A stretch of 64,000 nt of DNA, from positions 1-64,000 of the forward strand of contig JBAQPU010000030.1 in assembly GCA_049306095.1 (NCBI GenBank). Reading direction: 5' to 3'. The position numbers and the translations under genes were made by a program. Shown here piece after piece: positions 42,557-50,424 of this stretch. The DNA is from UBA2336 sp049306095 (GTDB taxonomy: Bacteria > Bacteroidota > Bacteroidia > Cytophagales > Cyclobacteriaceae). Every line of letters begins with the position of its first letter. The stretch's first letter is position 1. The notes below the pieces were generated by a model. The model had not been told where the DNA came from and ran no database searches. It saw nothing but the letters and a program-made list of their open reading frames with translations.

Positions 42557-43303
42557 ATGGAACCAGTTGTACAGGATTACTCTTCGTGGAACCAATTAGC
42601 CCAAAATATTGCCTATGGTTGCTGGGTAGCCTCTGTTTTAATTGTTCTTGGCCACATGATCAAGTTGTCGATCACAAAAGATGCCAAGGACAAGTACGAT
42701 TATATTAATAAAACCGAGATTAACCTGCTTTGGGTTGCCTCCATTATTTTAGTTATAGGCTGCTGCTTTTATGCGAATTCAAATGTAGGCGAGTTGAGCA
42801 TCTTATGGATTTTCGTCCGATTGTTCACCACCATCTCCATGGGACTAATTGTAGCGCTTATTTTCCAAAACCTCCTCAAATTTTACTATCCATTCTATAT
42901 TGAGAAGCGCTTGAAAATCCTTCGCTATAAGCCACGGATTTCTCCAAAATCCGGAACGGCTATGAAATTATTGAGTGAAGAAGAAGAAGATGCTTACCTG
43001 GATGAAGGTATGCAGGCTGAAGAAAACCTGTTCTCGATGGATTATGATGTATGGAAAGATGAAGTAACGGGCTATGTTAAGATTGAAAAATATGCCGGTC
43101 ACCTGCATGCCACCCAATGCCCAGAATGTAACTATCAAACCTTTAAAGTCGTGAAGGAAGAAATCCTGAAGGTTCCTTCTGAGACAGAAGAAGGGGAACT
43201 AATGAAGCATTTCCTGTGCAGCTATTGCGGATATAAAGCTAAGAAAACGGTAACCCTGAAAGCGGCTACCAAGTTTGCTAATTCAGCCGCTGCTACGGCA
43301 TAA
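42557..43303 (+). CDS. Membrane protein with C-terminal zinc ribbon, unknown function
   Basis: 248 residues. Three membrane helices (about 20-38, 54-72, 80-103), the last followed by F-Y-Y-P-F-Y-I-E-K-R-L. A cytoplasmic-type acidic segment L-L-S-E-E-E-E-D-A-Y-L-D. Then a two-CxxC ribbon: Q-C-P-E-C-N-Y near 193 and L-C-S-Y-C-G-Y near 224. I do not recognise a named family. Stands alone with its own promoter and terminator, so probably a self-contained function. Confidence 0.8.
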   Translation: MEPVVQDYSSWNQLAQNIAYGCWVASVLIVLGHMIKLSITKDAKDKYDYINKTEINLLWVASIILVIGCCFYANSNVGELSILWIFVRLFTTISMGLIVALIFQNLLKFYYPFYIEKRLKILRYKPRISPKSGTAMKLLSEEEEDAYLDEGMQAEENLFSMDYDVWKDEVTGYVKIEKYAGHLHATQCPECNYQTFKVVKEEILKVPSETEEGELMKHFLCSYCGYKAKKTVTLKAATKFANSAAATA

Positions 43304-43325
43304 TCTAAATTAAAATTTAAAATAG

Positions 43326-43351
43326 AAGCCTCGATTTATCGGGGCTTTTTT
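43326..43351 (+). terminator. Intrinsic terminator
   Basis: aagcctcg-atttat-cggggctttttt, 8-bp stem (one G-T wobble) with a T-run, 22 bases past the preceding stop. Confidence 0.85.
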
Positions 43352-43359
43352 ATTGCCGT

Positions 43360-43611
43360 CTATATCCCGGCCGGCAACTTTATCTGATCCGAATAAAATT
43401 TCATCCGGCTGTGACCGGTATCCAGCAATGAAATTTTTTCGATGGAAGACAGTTTGTGGTTAACAAATACTTCCAGGTAGTAATTTCCCAGTAAGTACAA
43501 ATTGATTTTGTAACCGTAGTACCGGATGGCCATCACAAAGGTACCACGCTCATACAATGCCCTTACCTTTTCATCCAACGGATAGGTTTTAAATTCCGTC
43601 CACGGTATCAT
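43360..43611 (-). CDS. Conserved small protein, unknown
   Basis: 83 residues, M-I-P-W-T-E-F-K-T-Y... with several aromatic strands (A-I-R-Y-Y-G-Y-K-I-N-L-Y-L-L-G-N-Y-Y-L-E-V-F). It reads like a small beta-sheet protein related to the regulatory loops of many Cytophagales hypothetical proteins. No motif with a known job. Confidence 0.55.
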   Translation of the reverse strand: MIPWTEFKTYPLDEKVRALYERGTFVMAIRYYGYKINLYLLGNYYLEVFVNHKLSSIEKISLLDTGHSRMKFYSDQIKLPAGI

Positions 43612-43713
43612 AAACTAAACTTACTGAAAAAATAAAATCTCACCAAGGGCCGGTGGCGATTGAAATCGGTGAGTGCTATTCCTGGATGATGCTGTAGCGG
43701 AAGGAAGTTGAAT

Positions 43714-44589
43714 TTATTGATCCAGCATGTTAATGCATGATAGAATTGTTTCCACACTTTTTGAAAAAGTCAGGCGATTGATTTTTTCAAAATCATCGGT
43801 TGCCCGGTGGTAGTCGGGGTGATCTTCTACCCCAAAGTAGACGAATGGGATTTTTTTCTGATGAAAGGAAAAATGGTCAGACTGGGAAGTCCAATCGTTG
43901 TGTCCAAGAGCCGGATTGTCGTGACCGAAACGAAGTACAAACCCATCGGGCGGTTTCACCTGTTCAATTCGTTTCTGCACATCTGCAGCGTGGTATCCGC
44001 CACAGGCGTAAAGCTCATTTTTATCGCTCCGGCTTACCATGTCCAGGTTAATATTTAAAATAGTTTTTTCGCCCTCAAGATTAACGGTATTGACGAAAAA
44101 AGAAGATCCCTGCAAGCCCATCTCTTCGGCATCAAAAAAAGCAAAAATCAGGCGATGATGGGGGGGATGTTTGGTGAAGTACTGAGCTAAAGAAAGAAGA
44201 GCGGCAACACCAGAAGCATTGTCGTCTGCCCCATTGAAGATGATGTTGTTTCGAATCCCCAGGTGGTCGTAATGCGCACTGATGATGATCGTTTCTGCCA
44301 GTTTTCCAGGGATAACCGCCAAAATGTTATTGCCCGCTACACCTGCCGGCTTTACGGTAAAAGGTTGACTATAGTTGGGTACAAACGGGGCTACCCCAAT
44401 TTTTTTAAGTTCGTCAATGATGTAGGCCCTGGCTTTTTTGCCCCCCTCTGTTCCGGTTTTCCTTCCTTCCATTGCATCGGACGAAAGGGTTTTTACATGC
44501 TGTATAAGGATTGCTGAGTCGAATGAAAATTGTGCGTCAACATGAAAGAAGGCGGCAGCAAGCGATAATAACAGAAACCATTTTTTCAT
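43714..44589 (-). CDS. M28 family metallopeptidase (secreted)
   Basis: 291 residues from ATG 44589. The open frame extends back through the terminator and tRNA region, which is not coding. Signal peptide to A-F-F-H-V-D-A-Q. Zinc ligands: His in S-A-H-Y-D-H-L-G, Asp in N-G-A-D-D-N-A-S-G, Glu pair in F-D-A-E-E-M-G, Asp in N-L-D-M-V-S-R, His in D-Y-H-R-A-T-D-D. Aminopeptidase-like. Confidence 0.93.
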   Translation of the reverse strand: MKKWFLLLSLAAAFFHVDAQFSFDSAILIQHVKTLSSDAMEGRKTGTEGGKKARAYIIDELKKIGVAPFVPNYSQPFTVKPAGVAGNNILAVIPGKLAETIIISAHYDHLGIRNNIIFNGADDNASGVAALLSLAQYFTKHPPHHRLIFAFFDAEEMGLQGSSFFVNTVNLEGEKTILNINLDMVSRSDKNELYACGGYHAADVQKRIEQVKPPDGFVLRFGHDNPALGHNDWTSQSDHFSFHQKKIPFVYFGVEDHPDYHRATDDFEKINRLTFSKSVETILSCINMLDQ

Positions 44590-44601
44590 AATCACAAAAA
44601 T

Positions 44602-44638
44602 AAAAAAGCCCGTTCCGGTAAGTGTCGGAATCAGGCTT
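44602..44638 (-). terminator. Intrinsic terminator of the tRNA-His transcript
   Basis: On the minus strand the stem aagcctgattccg/cggaacgggctt is followed by a T-run (44602-44607). It lies between the tRNA region and the start of the M28 peptidase gene. Confidence 0.8.
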
Positions 44639-44645
44639 AAGTAGG

Positions 44646-44701
44646 TTGGGTGAAAGACGGGACTCGAATACCTGCCTACGGCCGAGCTACCGCATTTCTT
44701 T
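44646..44701 (-). pseudogene. tRNA remnant: duplicated tRNA-His 3' end
   Basis: 23 bases at 44646-44668 (T-arm and acceptor 3' strand) are identical to 44702-44724 of tRNA-His. The rest, read on the minus strand, has a D-arm-like ggtagctcgg joined directly to tattcgag of the T-arm, without an anticodon arm. A broken second tRNA, or an attachment-site trace. Confidence 0.65.
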
Positions 44702-44704
44702 TTG

Positions 44705-44779
44705 GGTGAAAGACGGGACTCGAACCCGCGACCCTCTGAACCACAATCAGATGCTCTAACCAACTGAGCTACAATCACC
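44705..44779 (-). tRNA. tRNA-His (GTG anticodon)
   Basis: 75 bases. Anticodon arm tctga-ttgtggt-tcaga gives GTG; D-arm gctcagttggttagagc; T-arm gcggg-ttcgagt-cccgt; extra 5' G (G-1) opposite C73 as required for tRNA-His. The acceptor stem reads gtgattg against ctttcac, so positions 5-68 and 6-67 are U-U mismatches; a fully paired form would need caatcac. Confidence 0.92.
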
Positions 44780-44848
44780 GTTTATCAGCTTTTGGCTGAA
44801 AGGACTGCAAATTTAGACACCAACAGGTAAATAACAAAAGCGGAGCGA

Positions 44849-46189
44849 CTAATCGCGATTAAAAGAAAGACGTTTTCCCATTTCTTTTTCGTTGATTTGG
44901 CCGTTTTCATATGCCAAATGACCCGAAACAATGGTGTGGGTAACTGTCGATTGGAAAGTTGTGCCCTCAAACGGAGACCAGCCACATTTAGCCAGTATAT
45001 TTTCGTTGGAAACTTTCCAGGGATTATCCAGATCAACCAACACCAGGTCCGCAAAATATCCTTCCCGGATAAAACCACGTTTTTCAATTTGAAAAAGAAT
45101 GGCAGGGTTGTGCGCCATTTTTTGAACGATCCACGGCAACTCAACCTGTTTGCGATGGTAAAATTCAAGCAGAGCAACTAAACTGTGTTGAATGAGCGGC
45201 CCGCCCGAAGGTGCTGAGAAGTAGGTGTTCTTTTTTTCTTCCAGCGTATGAGGGGCGTGATCGGTGGCAATCACATCAATCCTGTCATCGAGCAGCGCTT
45301 TCAAAATCGCATGTTGATCATGTGTGGTTTTAATGGCTGGATTCCATTTAATCAACATCCCTAACCGTTCATAATCTGTGTCATTGAACCAAAGATGATG
45401 CACGCAAGCCTCTGCAGTAATTTTCTTTTTTTCAAGCGACTGCGTGTTGTCGAAGAGTGCAGTTTCTTTAGCGGTAGAAATGTGGAGAATGTGTAACCTT
45501 GTTCCGTGTTTTTTGGCGAGGTCGATTGCAAATGAAGATGATTTGTAGCAAGCCTCTTCACTGCGAATCTGCGGATGGTATTTTACCGGCATTCCCTCAC
45601 CATATTTCAATTTGAAATCTTCTGTATTTTTTCGAATGGTGGGTTCGTCCTCACAGTGGGTGGCAATGAGAAAGGGAACCTGCGAGAAAATAGCCTCAAG
45701 GGTTTTGGGATCATCGACCAGTAGATTTCCGGTGGAGGAACCCATAAAAATTTTGAGACCGCAAACTTTCGTTGAGTCGGTTTCAAGAATTTCTTCGAGG
45801 TTGTCGTGGGCAGCACCAATGAAAAATGAATAATTGGCAAGTGAAGTTTGTGAGGCGATGTTATATTTCTCTTCAAGCAGCTGATGCGTAAAGGTTGGCG
45901 GTACCGTATTGGGCATTTCCATGTAACTGGTTACGCCACCGGCTACGGCCGCCCGCGATTCAGTGTAAATCGTTGCTTTATGCGTAAGCCCCGGCTCGCG
46001 AAAGTGAACCTGATCATCAATTACTCCCGGCAACAGGTATTTTCCGTTAGCGTCAATGACCGTATCGGCTGAATGTGACTGGAGATTAGTCCCGATCTTT
46101 TCGATGCATTGTCCTTTCACCAGCACATCACCCTGAAAGACCTTGCCTTCGTTGACTATATTTGCATTCAGAATCAGAATTGAACCCAT
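44849..46189 (-). CDS. pyrC: Dihydroorotase
   Basis: 446 residues, class I type. Metal site Q-V-H-F-R-E-P-G near 61-68, G-L-K-I-F-M-G-S-S (about 145), His ligands in I-A-T-H-C-E and L-H-I-L-H-I-S-T, and D-H-A-P-H near 310. Third step of pyrimidine synthesis. It may be an allantoinase-like relative, but the pattern fits pyrC. Divergent from the DEAD-box gene. Confidence 0.9.
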   Translation of the reverse strand: MGSILILNANIVNEGKVFQGDVLVKGQCIEKIGTNLQSHSADTVIDANGKYLLPGVIDDQVHFREPGLTHKATIYTESRAAVAGGVTSYMEMPNTVPPTFTHQLLEEKYNIASQTSLANYSFFIGAAHDNLEEILETDSTKVCGLKIFMGSSTGNLLVDDPKTLEAIFSQVPFLIATHCEDEPTIRKNTEDFKLKYGEGMPVKYHPQIRSEEACYKSSSFAIDLAKKHGTRLHILHISTAKETALFDNTQSLEKKKITAEACVHHLWFNDTDYERLGMLIKWNPAIKTTHDQHAILKALLDDRIDVIATDHAPHTLEEKKNTYFSAPSGGPLIQHSLVALLEFYHRKQVELPWIVQKMAHNPAILFQIEKRGFIREGYFADLVLVDLDNPWKVSNENILAKCGWSPFEGTTFQSTVTHTIVSGHLAYENGQINEKEMGKRLSFNRD

Positions 46190-46214
46190 GAACTACGGTT
46201 TAACCTTTATCTCC

Positions 46215-46261
46215 ACCTATACCTTTATACCCTATTCCAATAGGTAATAAAGGTATAAGGT
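46215..46261. repeat. Long palindrome between divergent pyrC and helicase genes
   Basis: Arms acctatacctttataccc... and ...aataaaggtataaggt pair over about 22 bases with few mismatches around a three-base centre. It lies in the shared upstream region of two divergent genes, so it could be an operator or a repeat. Confidence 0.55.
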
Positions 46262-46291
46262 ATAAAAGTAAAAAGGAATACAACTCAGCGC

Positions 46292-47551
46292 ATGAAAGAA
46301 GACATAACCTTTGAACAATTTAAACTGAACAGGCAACTACTCGATGCTGTTCGCGATGCGGGGTTCAGGGTTCCTACGGAAATTCAAAAGAAGGCTATTC
46401 CGGTAATTTCAGGCGGGCAGGAAGTGATTGGCATTGCGCAAACCGGAACGGGCAAAACAGCCGCCTACCTGCTGCCAATTCTGATGAAAGTTAAGTACGC
46501 ACAAGGAGAAGACCCCCGGGCGGTAATTCTGGTGCCCACGAAAGAACTTACCCTCCAGATTGCCGAGCATGCCAAGCAATTAGCGAAGTATACCGATTTA
46601 AGAGTCCTTCCGATTTACGGTGGAGTTGGCGTAAAAGCACAAATCGAACAAGTCAAAAAGGGAGTCGATATACTTATTGCCACACCCGGAAGGTTTAACG
46701 AAATCTACCTGAGTGGCGACTTGCCGGTAAAACAAATCAAAACCCTGGTGCTGGATGAAGCTGATCGCATGATGGACATGGGGTTTATGTTTCAGATCAG
46801 GAAGATCATAGGTGTGCTTCCACGCAAGAGGCAAAACCTTTTATTCTCGGCAACCTTTCCACCAAAAGTAGAAGAGCTTTCGGCTGAGTTTTTAGAATTC
46901 CCGGTAAAGATCGAAATCACCCCTCAGGCCACTACCGCCAAACAGGTTACACAGGAATTATATCACCTCCCCAACATCAAAACAAAAATTAATTTTCTTG
47001 AATATCTGTTGAAGAATGAAGAAGAGTTTAATCGGGTGATGGTTTTTGCGCGCACGAAAGCCACCGCTGATAATGTGTTTAAATACATTGAACGGAAATC
47101 GCTGGCCACCGCGAAAGTGGTACACTCGAACAAAGAACAGAATACACGAATTAATTCTGTGAATGAATTCAAAGAAGGCAAGCTGCGGGTGCTGGTTACA
47201 ACCGATGTAACGGCCCGCGGTATTGACGTAGCAGAGGTTTCACATGTAATTAATTTTGATGTGCCCACGCAGTACGAAGATTATGTGCACCGCATTGGCC
47301 GAACAGGCCGTGCTTCACAAACCGGAAAAGCCATCACCTTTGCCACGAAAGCAGAGCTGTATCATATTGGAAAAATCGAAAAGCTGATCCGCCAGCGAAT
47401 ACCGGTAAAGAATATTCCGAACGATGTGGAAATCGCTGAAACACCTTTTGATGAGAAGCAGGCCATGGCCAGGGAGATTGATCATCAGAAAAGAAAAGAA
47501 AACCCCGACTTCAAGGGCGCGTTCCATGAAAAGAAGCGGTCTAAATTCTAA
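46292..47551 (+). CDS. DEAD-box ATP-dependent RNA helicase
   Basis: 419 residues. Q motif F-R-V-P-T-E-I-Q, motif I A-Q-T-G-T-G-K-T, Ia P-T-K-E-L, II D-E-A-D, III S-A-T, VI H-R-I-G-R-T-G-R. The C-terminal tail is short and basic, so it is a RhlE/DeaD-like core enzyme. Unwinds RNA in ribosome assembly or decay. Confidence 0.94.
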   Translation: MKEDITFEQFKLNRQLLDAVRDAGFRVPTEIQKKAIPVISGGQEVIGIAQTGTGKTAAYLLPILMKVKYAQGEDPRAVILVPTKELTLQIAEHAKQLAKYTDLRVLPIYGGVGVKAQIEQVKKGVDILIATPGRFNEIYLSGDLPVKQIKTLVLDEADRMMDMGFMFQIRKIIGVLPRKRQNLLFSATFPPKVEELSAEFLEFPVKIEITPQATTAKQVTQELYHLPNIKTKINFLEYLLKNEEEFNRVMVFARTKATADNVFKYIERKSLATAKVVHSNKEQNTRINSVNEFKEGKLRVLVTTDVTARGIDVAEVSHVINFDVPTQYEDYVHRIGRTGRASQTGKAITFATKAELYHIGKIEKLIRQRIPVKNIPNDVEIAETPFDEKQAMAREIDHQKRKENPDFKGAFHEKKRSKF

Positions 47552-47563
47552 ACGTGTCTTTAA

Positions 47564-47591
47564 ACGTGTCCTACATCTTTGTTGGACACGT
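47564..47591. repeat. acgtgtcc hairpin repeat, copy 1
   Basis: acgtgtcc-(12 bases)-ggacacgt, perfect 8-bp arms, after the helicase stop. Its first 17 bases recur at 48711 with one difference. Confidence 0.7.
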
Positions 47592-47612
47592 AGACATTGG
47601 TTGCATAAACAA

Positions 47613-48689
47613 ATGATAAGGAAAATTTTAGCAATGATGACCTTTGTGCTGCCATGCATAGTTGGAGTAGCGCAGGTTTCTAATAATAACATTACTGATC
47701 GGTCAGAACTTGTGCAGAATGCGGTCGCTACACATTCCAACACGAACAACGCTTCTGTCGAATGGGATTGTGTAAACAAGAAGCTGACGAACAAATGCCT
47801 TGTGTACCACAATGATCAATGGTTTCATTTTACACCGGATCGCGATGGAAAGTTTTTTCTGAACGTTTCGTCACAACAATGCCGCAATCGGCAAGGCATA
47901 CAGGTAATCGTAATTGAAGGCAATCCATGCCAAATCAACACCTACAAAATTCTTCGTTGCATTTCTAAAATCCATCAGGACGATGCGTTTATTGAGTTGG
48001 ATTCTCTTAAAGCAGGCATCCAATACCTGGTGAATATCGATGGCTTTCTCGGAGATTTTTGTCAGTTCGATATCCAGTTCTCAACAACAGCACGTGGTTT
48101 TCCCGGTACGATGCACAATCTGGATACGCTCAACATGACGGCAGCCCGAACGGGCCGAAATGTAACCATTCGATGGTCGGTTCACGAATCGATTGCAGAA
48201 ACTACAAGTGTGTTCAGAATCTACCGCAAGCAACAACAGGATGTTAAGTTTACCCGGATACAAGACGTGTCGCTGCATGCGAACGCACTAGGAGATTTTG
48301 TTAAAACGTGTGAGGCAACCGATACTCTTTCACGACCCGGAACGTATGTCTATCAGATTTTTGGCCTCCGGAAAGAAACTGAATATCCTGTACTGTTGGA
48401 TGAACAAACCGTTTCATACAAGCCTGGCCTACGGGTAGTTCACATTCCACTTAAATTGAAAGAAGGAGCACCATACTTAGTAATGGTTTTTAATAAAGCC
48501 AACAATACCATGTTGCGAAAGTACACCGGAACGTTTAACCGGGCAGACGGAGAAATTTTTGAAATCAACCTCGATACGTTTATTGACGCTGGCGCGAATG
48601 AGTTTGTTGTTCTGGCATCGGAGGTGAACGCACAAAAGCCAGGGGAGTTTTACTTTCGGTATGATGGTGAGCGTTTTGTTGGAGAATAG
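47613..48689 (+). CDS. Secreted protein of unknown function
   Basis: 358 residues from ATG 47613. The open frame extends back into the helicase gene, without merit. Signal peptide ending G-V-A-Q. A region with paired Cys (D-C-V-N-K-K-L-T-N-K-C, later Q-Q-C-R-N-R-Q and N-P-C-Q-I, R-C-I-S) looks like a small disulfide domain of the kind found in adhesins. Then a fibronectin-like stretch (V-T-I-R-W-S-V-H-E-S, Y-V-Y-Q-I-F-G). Family not recognised. Lies between two copies of the acgtgtcc hairpin repeat. Confidence 0.75.
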   Translation: MIRKILAMMTFVLPCIVGVAQVSNNNITDRSELVQNAVATHSNTNNASVEWDCVNKKLTNKCLVYHNDQWFHFTPDRDGKFFLNVSSQQCRNRQGIQVIVIEGNPCQINTYKILRCISKIHQDDAFIELDSLKAGIQYLVNIDGFLGDFCQFDIQFSTTARGFPGTMHNLDTLNMTAARTGRNVTIRWSVHESIAETTSVFRIYRKQQQDVKFTRIQDVSLHANALGDFVKTCEATDTLSRPGTYVYQIFGLRKETEYPVLLDEQTVSYKPGLRVVHIPLKLKEGAPYLVMVFNKANNTMLRKYTGTFNRADGEIFEINLDTFIDAGANEFVVLASEVNAQKPGEFYFRYDGERFVGE

Positions 48690-48710
48690 AGGATACATCA
48701 CCATTGCGCT

Positions 48711-48742
48711 ACGTGTCCCACATCTTTAAGCTGTGGACGTGT
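48711..48742. repeat. acgtgtcc hairpin repeat, copy 2
   Basis: acgtgtcccacatctttaag then ctgtggacgtgt. Same orientation as copy 1, hairpin less perfect. Confidence 0.65.
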
Positions 48743-48844
48743 ACCAACAAAAGGGAAGAACACCGCCACTCACGGAAAGTAGATTGCAGCAGAATAATCC
48801 TGATAGTAGTTTTCTAATATCGACATAAACTAAACCAAACTCTT

Positions 48845-49933
48845 ATGAACCGAATTACCTTGAGCTTGTTTGGGATTGTGCTGAGCGTTGTTACAGCTCT
48901 CGGACAATCGAAAAGTGATCTTAATGTTCTGGCCTATTACTCTGCTGGTCCGGATCAGGTAGACGGCCTGCCTGCGGAGAAGCTAACGCATATCATTTTT
49001 AGCTTTTGCCATCTGCAGGGAAACAAACTGGTAGTGGACAATGCTTCCGATTCTCTTACTATTAAAAAACTGGTGGGTTTAAAAAAGAGAAATTCAAAGC
49101 TTAAAGTACTTCTTTCCCTTGGAGGCTGGGGAGGATGTAAATCTTGTTCGGATGCTTTTTCTACAGCAGGTGCCCGAAATGAATTTTCACAATCGGTGCT
49201 GGTATTGAGCCAGGGCCTTCAAACAGATGGTATTGATCTGGATTGGGAATACCCAACTATTGAGGGCTATCCGGGTCATCCCTTTAAGCCGGAGGATAAA
49301 GTCAATTTCAGTGAACTTGTAATCTCTCTGCGAAATACATTAGGATCAAAATTTGAAATCAGTTTTGCAGCCGGTGGTTTTCAAAAATTTTTGGACGAAT
49401 CCGTAGATTGGCAATCAGTCATGAAGGTGGTTGATCGTGTTAACGTTATGTCGTATGATCTCATTAATGGCTATTCACAGGTCACGGGCCATCACACAGC
49501 TTTGTACTCTAATCCCAAGCAGGCGGAGTCTACCCACAATGCGGTTCAATATCTTATCAACATAGGCGTGCCGAGAAGTAAAATTGTCATCGGAGCTGCC
49601 TTTTATGCTCGCGTGTGGGAGCATGTTCCTGGTGAGAACAACGGTTTATACCAGCAGGGGAAATTCAAGGAAAGTGTTGACTTCAGGAATTTTGAAAAAG
49701 GACTCAAGGGCTTTCAATGGTATTGGGATGAGACTACACAGGCTCCGTATGCCTATAACAAGGAAGAAAAATTATTTGCCACCGCAGATGATCGCAAGTC
49801 GATGGCGATTAAAACAAAATATGCGATAGATCAAAAGCTCAACGGAATTATGTTTTGGGAGCTTTCACTGGATGTACAGAAAGACGGCTTGGTGGATACT
49901 ATTAATAAAGTTAAGCGTGGGGATGAAAAATAA
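48845..49933 (+). CDS. Glycoside hydrolase family 18 (chitinase-like), secreted
   Basis: 362 residues, signal peptide to A-L-G-Q. Strand 3 L-L-S-L-G-G-W-G near 89-96; catalytic D-G-I-D-L-D-W-E-Y at 128-136 with the acid Glu 135; M-S-Y-D-L near 200; F-W-E-L-S at the end of the barrel. All residues of an active GH18 enzyme are present. No carbohydrate-binding module or gliding-type C-terminal secretion domain is seen, so it is probably periplasmic or released by the Sec route. Confidence 0.93.
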   Translation: MNRITLSLFGIVLSVVTALGQSKSDLNVLAYYSAGPDQVDGLPAEKLTHIIFSFCHLQGNKLVVDNASDSLTIKKLVGLKKRNSKLKVLLSLGGWGGCKSCSDAFSTAGARNEFSQSVLVLSQGLQTDGIDLDWEYPTIEGYPGHPFKPEDKVNFSELVISLRNTLGSKFEISFAAGGFQKFLDESVDWQSVMKVVDRVNVMSYDLINGYSQVTGHHTALYSNPKQAESTHNAVQYLINIGVPRSKIVIGAAFYARVWEHVPGENNGLYQQGKFKESVDFRNFEKGLKGFQWYWDETTQAPYAYNKEEKLFATADDRKSMAIKTKYAIDQKLNGIMFWELSLDVQKDGLVDTINKVKRGDEK

Positions 49934-49938
49934 CTCTC

Positions 49939-50105
49939 CTATTTGCGCAGTTGCTGAGAAAGTAATTTGCTGATGAGTGCGACCATTACACCAGCAACAA
50001 AACCATTGAGTAAAGCCCTACAACAAGAAAACCGATGTTAATCAGGGTATTCAGGTTCTTATTTTTGGAGGAAGAAGAGGATAATATTTCTATTGGAAGT
50101 ATTTG
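49939..50105 (-). pseudogene. Remnant of a small membrane protein, frameshifted
   Basis: On the minus strand one frame reads I-E-I-L-S-S-S-S-S-K-N-K-N-L-N-T-L-I-N-I-G-F-L-V-V and stops. Another frame continues A-L-L-N-G-F-V-A-G-V-M-V-A-L-I-S-K-L-L-S-Q-Q-L-R-K-stop, a plausible single hydrophobic protein if one base is shifted near 50010. No start codon is found. The stretch 49934-50201 contains nothing else convincing. Confidence 0.3.
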
Positions 50106-50201
50106 AATTCAAAATTGATTTTTCCAAGCCTCATAAGTTTTAAAGAGTAAGGAATAACGTAAACCAGTACACGATAAGTGTTGGATTGGGAAAATTAAAA
50201 T

Positions 50202-50414
50202 TTGAACGGAAAGAATTCCAAAAGGGCGCGTGTAAACGGATTCACTGATGAGTTAAAGGTTCGGATGAATGCGATCAAGGAATTCCCCAATAAGCATAAA
50301 CCAAATGCAGGGGAATTAGCATATAGGATTTTCATGAACATGAATAAAGATAGTGTGTTATTGTTAACACAAAAAAGCCGACCAGCATCCGCTAATCGGC
50401 TAATTGATTCATGA
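50202..50414 (+). CDS. Doubtful small ORF
   Basis: 70 codons from a TTG, no ribosome site. N-terminal part N-G-F-T-D-E-L-K-V-R-M-N-A-I-K-E-F looks protein-like, but the last 15 codons run through the rho terminator. Kept only as a low-confidence possibility. Confidence 0.2.
   Translation: MNGKNSKRARVNGFTDELKVRMNAIKEFPNKHKPNAGELAYRIFMNMNKDSVLLLTQKSRPASANRLIDS
50371..50401 (-). terminator. Intrinsic terminator of rho
   Basis: On the minus strand agccga-(14 bases)-tcggct followed by tttttt, 24 bases after the rho stop codon. Confidence 0.8.
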
Positions 50415-50424
50415 TCTGATTAAA

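Noticed and set aside
43714..44778. M28 peptidase frame extended upstream through the tRNA-His gene
   Set aside because: The first 63 codons are tRNA and terminator sequence; a signal peptide starts at 44589.
47424..47612. Upstream extension of the secreted protein into the helicase gene
   Set aside because: No signal peptide and out-of-frame with the helicase; a clean signal peptide begins at 47613.
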